64,000 nucleotides of DNA from Thermococcus sp. JdF3 (GCF_012027495.1 NZ_SNUK01000002.1:1-64000), one strand, 5' to 3'; positions 44,899-53,630 are shown, numbered from the stretch's first letter. Notes: generated by a model from the sequence alone, not told the origin. Made by a program: numbers and translations.

Positions 44899-45279
44899 AT
44901 GCTGGGAAATGTTCTGAGAAACATCGTAAGTTCCGACCCCGAGGGAATAAAGGAGAATGGAATCAAAGTTTCGGCCGGGGAGGTCCTCTCAAAGTGGTCC
45001 GAACTCGCTGCGGAGTACGTCATGAATGGCCGCTCCGCCCTTAAGATGTATATCGACATCGAGTGGAAGGAAGGCGGCGTCTTTGGAATGGGCGGTACAA
45101 AACACTGTTACAAAGGCACGTACCGCCTGGAGAGTGTGATGAAGAGCGGAAAGTACGTTCTCCTCAACGTCTACTCCCATGACCCCGACGAGGCATTCAC
45201 CATCAAGCTCCTTCCAGAACATGAGGTGTACCTCTCATCGGGCAATATGAAACACCTCCGCGGGATTTTCGGACTCTGA
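44899..45279 (+). CDS. Hypothetical protein, 126 residues
   Basis: Not recognised. Mixed alpha/beta, no signal peptide or membrane helix. Contains a Gly-rich turn and a single Cys/His pair (GGVFGMGGTKHCYKGTYRLE) and several Tyr. Own ribosome site GTGGTCAC before the ATG; 38 bases downstream starts the M42 peptidase leader, so they may or may not be co-transcribed. Confidence 0.6.
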   Translation: MLGNVLRNIVSSDPEGIKENGIKVSAGEVLSKWSELAAEYVMNGRSALKMYIDIEWKEGGVFGMGGTKHCYKGTYRLESVMKSGKYVLLNVYSHDPDEAFTIKLLPEHEVYLSSGNMKHLRGIFGL

Positions 45280-45326
45280 CCGATGCCCTTTTTAACCCTT
45301 CGACATTTCTTTTAACGGTGGTCGTG

Positions 45327-46346
45327 ATGGAAAGAATGATCGAGATTCTCAGGGAGATTCTGGAGATACCGTCCCCGACGGGCTACACGAAAGAGGTTAT
45401 GGTCTACATAGCAGGACTTCTCAACGAAAACGGCGTGAAAACCTACTTCACCAACAAGGGTGCCCTGATAGCGGGCAACCATCCGGAGCCGGAGCTGGTT
45501 GTGGCGGCCCACGTTGACACCCTCGGCGCGATGGTTAAAGGAATCCTGCCAAACGGACACCTGAGCTTCACGAGAGTAGGCGGCCTGCACCTTCCGGCCT
45601 TCGAGGGCGAGTACTGCACGATAATCACCCGCTCGGGGAAGAAGTACCGCGGAACGCTCCTTCTCAAGAACCCCAGCGTCCACGTGAACAGGGAAGCTGG
45701 AAAGAAGGAGCGCAAGGAGGAGAACATGTACATCCGCCTGGATGAGCTCGTCGAGAAGAAGGAAGATACAGAGAAGCTCGGCATAAGACCGGGTGACTTC
45801 ATAGCCTTCGACCCGAAGTTCGAGTACGTCAATGGCTTCGTCAAGGCCCACTTTCTCGACGACAAGGCCAGCGCCGCAGTGATGATAGACCTGATGCTCG
45901 ATTTGGGTGCCGAGGCCCTTGAAAAGCTCCCGGTGGCGTTCTTCTTCTCGCCCTACGAGGAGGTCGGACACGGGGGCGCGGGCGGTTATCCACCTAGCAT
46001 GAAGGAGCTCCTCGTCGTCGACATGGGCGTCGTTGGCGATGGCGTCACGGGTAAGGAAACCGCGGTATCGATAGCGGCCAAGGACTCAAGCGGCCCGTAT
46101 GACTACGAGATGACGACGAAACTCATCGAGCTGGCCGAGAAGCACGAGATCCCCCACGTCGTTGATGTATTCCCCTACTATGGCTCCGACGGCTCGGCGG
46201 CGCTCAGGGCAGGCTGGGACGTTAAGGTCGCCCTCATCGGCCAGGGAGTGCATGCGAGCCACGGCATGGAGCGGACGCACGTCAAGGGCATGCTCGCGAC
46301 GAAGGACCTCATCAGGGCTTACATAGAGGAGCGGTTCGGGGTTTAA
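45327..46346 (+). CDS. M42-family metallo-aminopeptidase (TET-like)
   Basis: 339 residues; tetrahedral dodecameric M42 aminopeptidases degrade peptides. Metal ligands seen in VVAAHVDTLGAM (His/Asp), FLDDKASAAVM (Asp), FSPYEEVGHGGAG (Glu pair), VVDMGVVG (Asp) and HASHGMERTH (His). Start ATG 45327 behind GGTGG. Specificity not inferable. Confidence 0.92.
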   Translation: MERMIEILREILEIPSPTGYTKEVMVYIAGLLNENGVKTYFTNKGALIAGNHPEPELVVAAHVDTLGAMVKGILPNGHLSFTRVGGLHLPAFEGEYCTIITRSGKKYRGTLLLKNPSVHVNREAGKKERKEENMYIRLDELVEKKEDTEKLGIRPGDFIAFDPKFEYVNGFVKAHFLDDKASAAVMIDLMLDLGAEALEKLPVAFFFSPYEEVGHGGAGGYPPSMKELLVVDMGVVGDGVTGKETAVSIAAKDSSGPYDYEMTTKLIELAEKHEIPHVVDVFPYYGSDGSAALRAGWDVKVALIGQGVHASHGMERTHVKGMLATKDLIRAYIEERFGV

Positions 46347-46387
46347 GACCTTCCTATTTTTTAAACGATGGAAAGGTGAACCGCAGA

Positions 46388-46607
46388 ATGAACAGCCTGA
46401 AGAGCTCAGCGTCGAAGTCCCTTTCCAAGCGCGACATGGAGGAAAGGCTGGCCTTCATAAGGCTCTACGTTAATAAGGCTTAAGGAGAATCCCGATGAAG
46501 TCTTCAGCCAGCAGGTGAAGCTGGTGAACTCTTTTCTCGCGTCGGCGAGGGACTTTCCTCTAACCAAAGAGGAGTATCTAAGGCCGAAGGGTGAGCTGGG
46601 GAAGTGA
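46388..46607 (+). pseudogene. Frameshifted small gene (about 72 codons)
   Basis: ATG 46388 (GGTGAA upstream) reads KRDMEERLAFIRLYVNKA and stops at 46481-46483. The frame one base over continues without a break as RLKENPDEVFSQQVKLVNS and FLASARDFPLTKEEYLRPKG to a TGA at 46605-46607. The two parts look like one helical protein interrupted by a single-base indel near AAGGCTTAAGG. Alternatives: sequencing error or programmed frameshift. Function unknown. This segment fills most of the 374-base gap before the next vapB. Confidence 0.55.
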
Positions 46608-46720
46608 GCCACCAAGACCGTGATTCCACCCTTTGAATTTTCCCGTCCTTTAATAGGCGACTGAGAAATCGGGGAAAGCCTTTTTACTCCCCGGCCATCA
46701 AACCTGTAATGGGTGAGGGG

Positions 46721-46903
46721 ATGGAGAACGTTGAAGGAAAAATGGGGATGGATCTCGAATGGCGGGTTAGGATGGATAAGCTCAGGGCCGAGGCGAGGGC
46801 AAACGTGGACGGGGTCTTGAAGAGGGCCTTCGGCTACCTGAAAACCTCCAAGGGCTGGGAAGAGCTGGAGGCTGAGCTCTATGAGGAGCTTTCTGGTGGA
46901 TAG
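46721..46903 (+). CDS. vapB: VapB-like antitoxin (60 residues)
   Basis: Charged helical protein (DKLRAEARANVDGVLKRAFGYLKTSKGWEELEAELYEEL), no clear DNA-binding motif. ATG 46721 follows GGGTGAGGGG; an earlier in-frame ATG at 46709 is less well placed. Overlaps vapC by 23 bases. Confidence 0.72.
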   Translation: MENVEGKMGMDLEWRVRMDKLRAEARANVDGVLKRAFGYLKTSKGWEELEAELYEELSGG

Positions 46904-47336
46904 CAACGTTTTCATCGAGGCACTCAAAGGGGACGGTGAGGCAGAGGACATACTTTCACGCCTCCTGCGCTCGGACTGGAGGGTCTTCATAAACGACGTT
47001 GTCTTCAGCGAGGTCATGTACCACTTCATACGCATAAGGGCTGGTCCATACTGGAGCGCCAAGAAGAACCCTGAAAAAGTCTCCAAGGCCGTCGAGGAGT
47101 TCGAGAGGGTCGTGCTCCCCATGCTCGCGATTCCCGATTTCCTTGAAGTGAACTACGACATCTCTACAATAGCCCTCCGCGTATCAAAGACATACGGCCT
47201 GCTTCCGAACGATGCACTCATACTCGCGACGGCCGAGTACTACGGCGTTGATACCCTCGTATCCCTCGACCGGGACTTTAAGAGCGCCTGTAGGGGAGAG
47301 GGAATTAAGCTGGTGACATCTATTAAAGAACTGTAG
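46881..47336 (+). CDS. vapC: VapC-type PIN-domain toxin
   Basis: 151 residues: SFLVDSNVFIEALKG (D7), DVVFSEVMYHFIRIRAG, YGLLPNDALILATAEYYGVDTLVSLDRDF carry the PIN acidic residues. Same subfamily as the VapC at 43417. Partner of the 60-residue antitoxin. Confidence 0.87.
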   Translation: MRSFLVDSNVFIEALKGDGEAEDILSRLLRSDWRVFINDVVFSEVMYHFIRIRAGPYWSAKKNPEKVSKAVEEFERVVLPMLAIPDFLEVNYDISTIALRVSKTYGLLPNDALILATAEYYGVDTLVSLDRDFKSACRGEGIKLVTSIKEL

Positions 47337-47408
47337 ACCGGAGCAGTCCCGGAACGTCTTGGTCTCAAGCCCCTGAACGTTGGCCTCAAAAAGTGTAAAG
47401 AAAAAAGC

Positions 47409-48416
47409 TCACTCGATCTTCACACCGCAGACTGGACAGAACTTCGCTCCCTCAGGAACTATGTGGCCGTTGGGACAGCGGTGTATCTGGTGCCCACAGT
47501 AAGGACAGAACCTCGCTCCGGGCGGAATCTGCTTGCCGCAGTAGGGGCAGATTTCCTGCCGTCCCGCAGGTTGAGCTGGTGCCCCCGGCTGGGCCGGCTG
47601 CTGGTATCCTGCCGGCGGAACGCCTCCACCAGCGTAGGGCTGCGCCGGCTGGGCTGGTTGAGCCGGCTGCTGAAGGAGCTGGGGCATCACCACCATTCCC
47701 GTGCCTATCGCGGCCCCCTCGCTCTTCCCAAGCTCCGCCGCGACCTGCTTCGCGGTGTCCATCTGCATGACATACTGGGCGTTTCCTGTCTGCATTATCC
47801 AGAAGAGCCTCTGGCGCCACTCGTCGGTCGTGTTCACCCCTTCAATCTTGACGTCGACCAGTTCAAGGCCGAGCCTGCGGAAGTCCTCCATGAGCTTGAC
47901 CTTGACCTGCGTGCTGACCATGTCGAGGTTCTGGAAGAGGTCGACGATTGAGTAGGCGCTGAGGTGCTTCATCATGCCCTCGTTGAAGTAGGCGCGAATA
48001 AACTTGGTGACGTCAGCAGTGTCGTAGAGGCTCTGGCCACCGACGACCTCGGTGATGAAGAGAACGGGGTCAGCGACCTTGAACCAGTAGACACCGTAGT
48101 ACTTGACTGGGGCAAGCTCCCTCGTCTGCGTTTCTCCTCCGTAGCGCCCCTGGAACTGCTTCATGCTGACGAAAATTACCGTCGCCTTAAACGGGCTGTT
48201 TGAACCGCCGACGAGCCTGTAGAGGAGTGGCAGATTCTGCGTCGTCAGCGTGTGCCTTCCCGGGCCGAGAACGTCGTAGATCTTGCCGTCGCGCATGAAG
48301 ACCGCTACCTCGTACTCGTGGACTATCAGCTGGGCGCCCCACTTGATGACCTCGTTGGGGTAGCGCCAGATTATCTCGTCCTCTCCGGGGTTCACCCACT
48401 CTATGACCTGCACCAT
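47409..48416 (-). CDS. SPFH-domain protein with two C-terminal zinc ribbons (YdjI-like)
   Basis: 335 residues. N-terminal SPFH/band-7-like domain (about 1-215, INTERPRETED from EYEVAVFMRDGKIYDVLGPGRHTL and KVKLMEDFRRLGLELVDVKIEGV), a Gln/Ala/Pro linker, then two zinc ribbons (CPYCGKQIPPGARFCPYCG and CPNGHIVPEGAKFCPVCG). This matches the YdjI/virion-core-protein family that is recruited to membranes by zinc-ribbon membrane partners in Bacillus. ATG 48416 has GGTGAG upstream. Last gene of a four-gene operon. Confidence 0.85.
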   Translation of the reverse strand: MVQVIEWVNPGEDEIIWRYPNEVIKWGAQLIVHEYEVAVFMRDGKIYDVLGPGRHTLTTQNLPLLYRLVGGSNSPFKATVIFVSMKQFQGRYGGETQTRELAPVKYYGVYWFKVADPVLFITEVVGGQSLYDTADVTKFIRAYFNEGMMKHLSAYSIVDLFQNLDMVSTQVKVKLMEDFRRLGLELVDVKIEGVNTTDEWRQRLFWIMQTGNAQYVMQMDTAKQVAAELGKSEGAAIGTGMVVMPQLLQQPAQPAQPAQPYAGGGVPPAGYQQPAQPGAPAQPAGRQEICPYCGKQIPPGARFCPYCGHQIHRCPNGHIVPEGAKFCPVCGVKIE

Positions 48417-48417
48417 C

Positions 48418-48912
48418 TCACTCACCCGCCGCGAAGCTCATCCTCTTGCCAAGGACTTCCTCAAAGTTCACCAGCTCCTCGTCGAGGTTCAGAACGGCCA
48501 TGCCCAGGGCCTGTGGGTTTGCTATCTGGCCGTTCAGGGCCTTAACCTCGTTCAGTATCTCCTCGGCCAGCTCTATCATCCTGGCATCGTATTCCAGGAG
48601 CCTGTTGAGTTCATCCTCCTTGAACTTCACCCTGTCGAAGTAGCCCCTATAACCGGCCTCCGCGTGCCTCACCCTGCTCTCCAGGGCCATGAGCTTCTTT
48701 CTCAGGTTGTCTATGGCCACCAGCTGGGCACAGCTTACCATGGCGCAGCGCTGCATGGCCCGCTCCATCTCTCTCCTGGCCAGGGCAAGGGTATCGGCCA
48801 CCTTTCCACGGACGAGCCTGTCGTCCTCCCTTATGAGCTCCTTCTTCTTGTAACCGTGGAAGCCCGGTATGACGAGTTCGAGCTTCTCAACCAGCGACGT
48901 TTCCTTTCCCAT
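48418..48912 (-). CDS. Helical protein in the SPFH operon
   Basis: 164 residues, almost entirely predicted helix with coiled-coil character (VRHAEAGYRGYFDRVKFKEDELNRLLEYDARMIELAEEIL). No membrane segment. Position is that of PspA-like helical proteins in related operons, but no PspA/Vipp1 motif is recognisable. ATG 48912 follows GAGGTGATT. One base separates its stop from the SPFH start. Confidence 0.6.
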   Translation of the reverse strand: MGKETSLVEKLELVIPGFHGYKKKELIREDDRLVRGKVADTLALARREMERAMQRCAMVSCAQLVAIDNLRKKLMALESRVRHAEAGYRGYFDRVKFKEDELNRLLEYDARMIELAEEILNEVKALNGQIANPQALGMAVLNLDEELVNFEEVLGKRMSFAAGE

Positions 48913-48922
48913 AACAATCACC

Positions 48923-49816
48923 TCACATAGGCTTGAAATACAGGTTGCCCCTGTTGAGCCTCATAACCTCGCTTACCTTCCTCCTCTTCACGGCCCCTTT
49001 CCTGAATATGCCGAAGGCTCCGGCGCCGGCTGAGAGGAGTCCGCCGATGAGGCCCCAGGCACTCCCGTAAATGCCGGCCGCGGCTATGCCGAAGACCAGG
49101 CCCGCTCCGAGAACACCTGCTCCCAGGAGGCTGGCCTTCTTCCTCGCCCCGCTCATGAGCGGGTACTCGGCCTGAACAACCCTCCCGTCGGTGCCATCAA
49201 CGTAGCCGGCAAAGCCCTCCCCGCCGTACTCGTAGTGAACCTCCCAGAGGGGATAGTGAACGAGTCCCTGGTACTTCACCTCTATCTCAAAGTCGCCCAG
49301 GGACTTGTCCTCCTGCGAGGCCTCGCTCAGCAACGCACTCTCCATGAGCTTCCTCGCCATAGCCTCCGCCTCTTCCCTCGACATCCTGGGCTCGTAGTAC
49401 CTGCCCTTCTTGACCACTGCCTCATCGAAGAAGCGCTTGCCCCTGATGGGGAAGGGATAGTCCTTGAGAAGCCCCCGGAACGGCGAGCCGGCTGGTATTC
49501 CCACAAAACGGACTTCCTCGATCGTCCCCCACCGCCTGCTCTTTCCGTGGAGGTAGAAGAAGTAAACCGGCACCCAGTGGAGTTCCTTTTTGGTTATCTT
49601 GGCCCCTGTTATGTCGGCCGGGGCGCCGTACTGCCTTGAGAGGAACTTGAGCAGAACACCCCCGGCGTCTTTCCTCATCGGCGGAAAGAAGAAGTGCTCG
49701 CCGGCCTCTTCCCCGGTCTCCAGGTGGAAGGTGGTTCCGCAGTAGGGGCACGTTACCACGCTCACTGTCTCGGGAACCTTAAACTTGGCCGAGCAGGTTG
49801 GACACTGAACCTCCAT
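48923..49816 (-). CDS. Zinc-ribbon membrane protein (second of pair)
   Basis: 297 residues: N-terminal zinc ribbon CPTCSAKFKVPETVSVVTCPYCG (residues about 5-28), a soluble beta-rich middle with HWVPVYFFYLHGKSRRWG and PLWEVHYEYGGEGFAGYVDG, and two to three helices near residues 230-275 (GAGVLGAGLVFGIAAAGIYG, LIGGLLSAGAGAFGIF). Related in layout to the upstream gene. ATG 49816 with GAGGTGATT. Confidence 0.7.
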   Translation of the reverse strand: MEVQCPTCSAKFKVPETVSVVTCPYCGTTFHLETGEEAGEHFFFPPMRKDAGGVLLKFLSRQYGAPADITGAKITKKELHWVPVYFFYLHGKSRRWGTIEEVRFVGIPAGSPFRGLLKDYPFPIRGKRFFDEAVVKKGRYYEPRMSREEAEAMARKLMESALLSEASQEDKSLGDFEIEVKYQGLVHYPLWEVHYEYGGEGFAGYVDGTDGRVVQAEYPLMSGARKKASLLGAGVLGAGLVFGIAAAGIYGSAWGLIGGLLSAGAGAFGIFRKGAVKRRKVSEVMRLNRGNLYFKPM

Positions 49817-49821
49817 CGGAA

Positions 49822-50835
49822 TCACCTCTTAAGCCCTCCCATGAAGTTCCCCACGAAGCCCGTGCTTCTCTCCGTCCTCTGTCCCTCCAGAACCAGCGAG
49901 CCGAAGTAGCCTCCCGCGCCGGCGCCGATTATCAGTGAGAGCACCGAAACCAGTGCGGAGCCGTTGGCACCGCCGTAGGCAGCTCCGGCGGCACCTATCA
50001 GGACGCCGAGGACTACGCCTGCCATGTACTGGGCGCGTCTCCAGATCGGCATGGGCTCGGTGGCGGCGACGTCCTTTCCGTCCCAGCCAGCGAAGACGGC
50101 GTGGTATATCGAGTTCTCGTGTTTATAGTAGACCGTCCACATCGGGAGGAGAAGCAGGGAGACGTTCCTCGGTTCGTCGGCGGTTATGTCGAAGCGCTCT
50201 ATCCTGTCCGCCTTGGCGGAGTAGCGGTTCCTTATGACGTCTATGGCGTCCTCCCTCATTATCATCTTGGCCCGGGTTTCATCTATCTCGGTGTTGAGTA
50301 TCTCGAGCTTTATTCTGCCCCACCCCTCCTCGTCCAGCTCGAGGAGCTTCTTCCCCTTCGGCCTGTGGCGGGAGTAGTGGACGATGATGTCGTCAACGCC
50401 AAAGCTCTTGACCTGTCTCCTGGCGGGGCCTATGAGGCTGAGGGTTTCATCAACGTAGTCATGGTAGTACCGCTCCACGGTGCGGCAGTGGGTTTCGCCT
50501 TCGGAATCGGTGTGGCATTCTTCCTCGCGCACCATGTACTCGACGTCACCCTCAACGTGAACGTCCCCAACCCAGTAAGGGGCGTAGTGGCCTTCGATGT
50601 CAACTATCTCAATCTGTTCCTTCATCCTCTTCAGGTCGAAGTCCCGATTAACGCGGTCCCAGAAGGCCCTGGCTATGGCGTTTTTATCGATGGTCGGGAC
50701 GATGTAGATGTTCTCTGTCTTCAGGTTGCCACTTATGTGGTTTGGAAAACCGCAGTAGGGGCATATCGTAACGATGGTTTCCGGAGAAACCTCAAGGGGG
50801 GCTCCACAGCGCCCACATCTAAAACCGGCTTCCAT
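49822..50835 (-). CDS. Zinc-ribbon membrane protein (first of pair)
   Basis: 337 residues: N-terminal zinc ribbon CGRCGAPLEVSPETIVTICPYCG, a middle domain with HYAPYWVGDVHVEGDVEY and a Cys/His-containing loop (EEECHTDSEGETHCRTVERYYHDY), MWTVYYKHENSIYHAVFAGWDG, and two or three helices before the C-terminus (YMAGVVLGVLIGAAGAAYGG, LSLIIGAGAGGYFGS). YdjG/YdjH-like in layout. First gene of the operon; minus-strand TATA-like CTTAAATAC near 50865-50875. Confidence 0.7.
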   Translation of the reverse strand: MEAGFRCGRCGAPLEVSPETIVTICPYCGFPNHISGNLKTENIYIVPTIDKNAIARAFWDRVNRDFDLKRMKEQIEIVDIEGHYAPYWVGDVHVEGDVEYMVREEECHTDSEGETHCRTVERYYHDYVDETLSLIGPARRQVKSFGVDDIIVHYSRHRPKGKKLLELDEEGWGRIKLEILNTEIDETRAKMIMREDAIDVIRNRYSAKADRIERFDITADEPRNVSLLLLPMWTVYYKHENSIYHAVFAGWDGKDVAATEPMPIWRRAQYMAGVVLGVLIGAAGAAYGGANGSALVSVLSLIIGAGAGGYFGSLVLEGQRTERSTGFVGNFMGGLKR

Positions 50836-51046
50836 AGGTACCACTCTTATACTTGGGCGTCTTTTTAGTATTTAAGGGTGACGCATTCGAAATTCAGAGT
50901 TTTTCCGTTCCTGTTTGATATAGAATCCCTATGCAAAACTCTCAAAACGGCCCAGGTTTCGAAGTTAGAACCGAAGGTTTAAAACTCAAACGTACCTATT
51001 GAATGTAGTATCCCCGTGCGGGATGTTTGATAACCAGGTGGTTGAC

Positions 51047-51364
51047 ATGAATACTGAAGCTGTGTCCGGTGGCTCAGGACTTGGCGTTTCCTGGGCCGTG
51101 AATCCGTTCGAGCTCCTTTACAGGGCCTGGCCCGATGTGGCCAAGATTGAAGGGGAAATGGCCATCCCCCATCTGGTTGGAAATCTCAGAATCTCCGCAG
51201 GAAGGGTTGTCGGTTTTGAGGTACGTGCCGTGGCCCACGAGCGGCCAACCGAACTTGTGTTTGCGGACGGAAATGAGGTTCTGTTTATACTGCCCGTAAG
51301 GGCCGGAGATGGGGTTGAAGGAGCGTATTTGAGAATAGTCGAGGCACTGAGGGGTGCAGTATGA
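51047..51364 (+). CDS. Hypothetical protein, 105 residues
   Basis: Not recognised. Mixed alpha/beta with one long strand-rich part (IPHLVGNLRISAGRVVGFEVRAVAHE, ELVFADGNEVLFILPV). ATG 51047 follows CCAGGTGG; TATA-like GGTTTAAAAC lies about 65-75 bases upstream. Overlaps the next gene by four bases, so it belongs to a three-gene operon with an SRPBCC-like protein and an ODP-type hydrolase. Confidence 0.6.
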   Translation: MNTEAVSGGSGLGVSWAVNPFELLYRAWPDVAKIEGEMAIPHLVGNLRISAGRVVGFEVRAVAHERPTELVFADGNEVLFILPVRAGDGVEGAYLRIVEALRGAV

Positions 51365-52155
51365 AGAGAAAAACGGCCAACGTGGAAATAAACGCCGGTA
51401 TTGACACCATCAAGGAAGTTCTGAACGATCCCGCCCAGTTTATCACGAACTGGCCCTACGTTGTAAGGGTGAACACCAAAGAGGGCATTGAAGCGGAGAT
51501 AATGCTGCCGAGGTTTGTCTTCAGGTTCAGGGACACCTACAGGTTCACCTTTCACGAGGATTACGACAGCCACATATACGAAGGCATCGGAAAGAAGAGC
51601 CATCTCACGGCTGTCGTCAGGTTGAGGGAATGGCAGAAGAACGTCAGCGCTGAGGTGGAGCTGTCATACAGGGGGAGGGGAGAATTCCTCCTGGGCAAAA
51701 CACTGGAACTCCTGGCCGAGGGTGTTGCAAAGGCCCTCAAGGATCTCTCGGAGAGCACACGCCCTCCCGCGCCCGCCGCTCCAGCGGCCGAAACGGTTCT
51801 CGACGTGGATTTCTCAGACCCAATGAGCGTGGCCAATTTCCTGGCCAAGGCTAAGATGGTTCACAGCGGCCTTCACATAGTCGGGCAGGGGAAGCTCCTT
51901 GACGTCATAATGGAGCTGAGGGGAAACCTTCAGGATGAGGTGCTCTATGTCTCCGGCATCACACAGGATGGTACAAAGTCATTCAAGCTCCTTTTAAGGA
52001 GAAGCCAGATTCTGGCAGTCGAATACCGTGATTCGGAGGGCATTACGGTGGTTAAGGCCGACAGTGAGTCCGAAACAAGAAAGGCCCTTGAACTGGTTTC
52101 CAAGGTCGAAGGTGCGTACATGGTGAACGTCTGGGTTCCGGTTGGAGGTGTTTGA
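51361..52155 (+). CDS. SRPBCC/CoxG-like N-terminal domain protein
   Basis: 264 residues. Residues 1-130 look like a START/SRPBCC ligand-binding fold (TANVEINAGIDTIKEVLNDPAQFITNWPYVVRV; GRGEFLLGKTLELLAEGVAKALKDL). An Ala/Pro linker (APAAPAAE) joins a C-terminal alpha/beta domain (SGLHIVGQGKLLDVIMELRGNL). Function unknown. Middle gene of the operon; stop is one base before the next ATG. Confidence 0.6.
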   Translation: MKRKTANVEINAGIDTIKEVLNDPAQFITNWPYVVRVNTKEGIEAEIMLPRFVFRFRDTYRFTFHEDYDSHIYEGIGKKSHLTAVVRLREWQKNVSAEVELSYRGRGEFLLGKTLELLAEGVAKALKDLSESTRPPAPAAPAAETVLDVDFSDPMSVANFLAKAKMVHSGLHIVGQGKLLDVIMELRGNLQDEVLYVSGITQDGTKSFKLLLRRSQILAVEYRDSEGITVVKADSESETRKALELVSKVEGAYMVNVWVPVGGV

Positions 52156-52156
52156 G

Positions 52157-52930
52157 ATGATAAGGAACATGAACATCTACCCGCTCTACGATGATGGGAA
52201 TCACAAGGTTTACTGGCTCGGCATCGAAGAGGCCGAGGACGAGAAGGGGATACTCACCAACCAGTACCTCGTGGTGGATGGAAACGAGGCGGCCCTCGTG
52301 GAACCCGGCGGGTTCTTTGTGTTTTCAAGGGTCCTGAGGAACGTTTCCTCGGTTATCCCGCCGACTCAGATAAAGTACCTCATGTACTCCCATCAGGACC
52401 CGGACGTTGTGGCTGGATTGAACCTCTGGTTTGAGTACGCCCCCCTCGCAAAGCTCATCATCTCGGAACTCTGGGTTCGCTTCATCCCCCACATGGCCGT
52501 TCTGAGTGCCGGCAGAACGATTGGGATACCCGACAGAGGAGCGGAGTTCCAGCTCGGAAACTCCAAGATAAAGGCGGTTCCTTCCCACTACCTTCACAGT
52601 CCCGGAAACTTCTCGTTCTACGACGAGAAGAGCGGAATACTCTTCAGCACGGACATAGGGGCGGCCGCTTTTCCGGAGGGTGAGTGGTACCTCTTCGTCG
52701 AGGATTTTGATGAACATGTACAGTACATGGAGGGCTTCCACAGGCGCTACATGAGCTCAACCAAGGCGCTGAGGGCATGGGTTCGCTCAATCAGGAAGCT
52801 GAAGCCGAAGGTCATAGCACCGCAGCACGGGGCGATATTCCAGGACGAGAACGTTGACAGGTTCCTCGACTGGCTCGATGGCCTCGAAGTGGGCATAGAC
52901 GTCTTCGAGAAGGAATTTTACGGGGAATAA
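52157..52930 (+). CDS. Metallo-beta-lactamase-fold ODP-family protein
   Basis: 257 residues with the flavodiiron/ODP-type metallo-beta-lactamase fold: VDGNEAALVEPG, YSHQDPDVVAGL (H-x-D ligand loop, with Gln where HxExD proteins have Glu), VPSHYLHSPGNFSFYDEKSGILFSTDIG and APQHGAIF. ODP proteins carry a di-iron site that can bind O2 and lack the flavodoxin domain. ATG 52157 follows GGAGGTG. Converges on the HAD gene with a 13-base overlap. Confidence 0.82.
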   Translation: MIRNMNIYPLYDDGNHKVYWLGIEEAEDEKGILTNQYLVVDGNEAALVEPGGFFVFSRVLRNVSSVIPPTQIKYLMYSHQDPDVVAGLNLWFEYAPLAKLIISELWVRFIPHMAVLSAGRTIGIPDRGAEFQLGNSKIKAVPSHYLHSPGNFSFYDEKSGILFSTDIGAAAFPEGEWYLFVEDFDEHVQYMEGFHRRYMSSTKALRAWVRSIRKLKPKVIAPQHGAIFQDENVDRFLDWLDGLEVGIDVFEKEFYGE

Positions 52931-53595
52931 CTCCCCAGAATCTCTTTTACAAGCTTTTCAAGCTCCCACAGGTCCCTGACATAGTAGTCGGCACCCTCGA
53001 TTTCCCCGAAGCGCGTAACGTTGACGACCTTCATGCCGGCCCTTTTGCCGGCGAGCACATCGTGACGGCTGTCGCCAACCATCAGCGCTTCCTCCGGCTC
53101 CAGGCCGAGTGCGTTCAGGGCTTTTTCAACGAGGTAGGGGCTTGGCTTGACCCCGTCAAGGTTTGAATAGTCCTTTCCGTAAACAACATCGAAGTATTTC
53201 CTCAAATCGAAGAGGTCCAAAACGAACTCCGTGCACTCCGGGGAGGCGTTACTCACGGCCCCCAGCTTCAGGCCCATCCTTTTCAGCTCTCCCAGGACAT
53301 CAACATCCGGGAAGGGTTTTATCCTGCCCTTGTCTGCCATCCGCATGCGGTACTCAAGGTTCACGCCGTCAACGATTTTCCAGAACTCCACGTGGTCTAT
53401 GCCAAAGCGCTCGATGTAGCTCCTCGGAAGCTCGCCGGTTACCGTCTTTTTGTATGTCCCGTAGTCCAGTTCGATGCCACGCTCCCGGAGGGCTGGCATA
53501 ACCCACTTCTCGTACCATTCCCTGTGGTCGTAGCCCTCGTAGTAGACCAAGGTCTCGTCAACGTCGAAGATTAAACCGCGGAGCATCCCCATCAT
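52918..53595 (-). CDS. HAD-superfamily hydrolase
   Basis: 225 residues: motif I IFDVDETLVYYEG, motif II GAVSNAS, motif III/IV GVKPSPYLVEKALNALG and MVGDSRHDVLAGKRAGM. Phosphatase of the phosphoglycolate-phosphatase-like subgroup, substrate unknown. A TTTAAAG element about 27 bases upstream of the first ATG suggests a nearly leaderless message. Confidence 0.88.
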   Translation of the reverse strand: MMGMLRGLIFDVDETLVYYEGYDHREWYEKWVMPALRERGIELDYGTYKKTVTGELPRSYIERFGIDHVEFWKIVDGVNLEYRMRMADKGRIKPFPDVDVLGELKRMGLKLGAVSNASPECTEFVLDLFDLRKYFDVVYGKDYSNLDGVKPSPYLVEKALNALGLEPEEALMVGDSRHDVLAGKRAGMKVVNVTRFGEIEGADYYVRDLWELEKLVKEILGSYSP

Positions 53596-53630
53596 AAGGA
53601 GGGCAACGGTGGAGCTTTAAAGTTTGTCGC

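Noticed and set aside
46406-47122. 238-codon minus-strand frame opposite the VapBC region
   Set aside because: Shadow of vapB/vapC and the frameshifted gene; Ser/Leu-rich composition typical of antisense reading.
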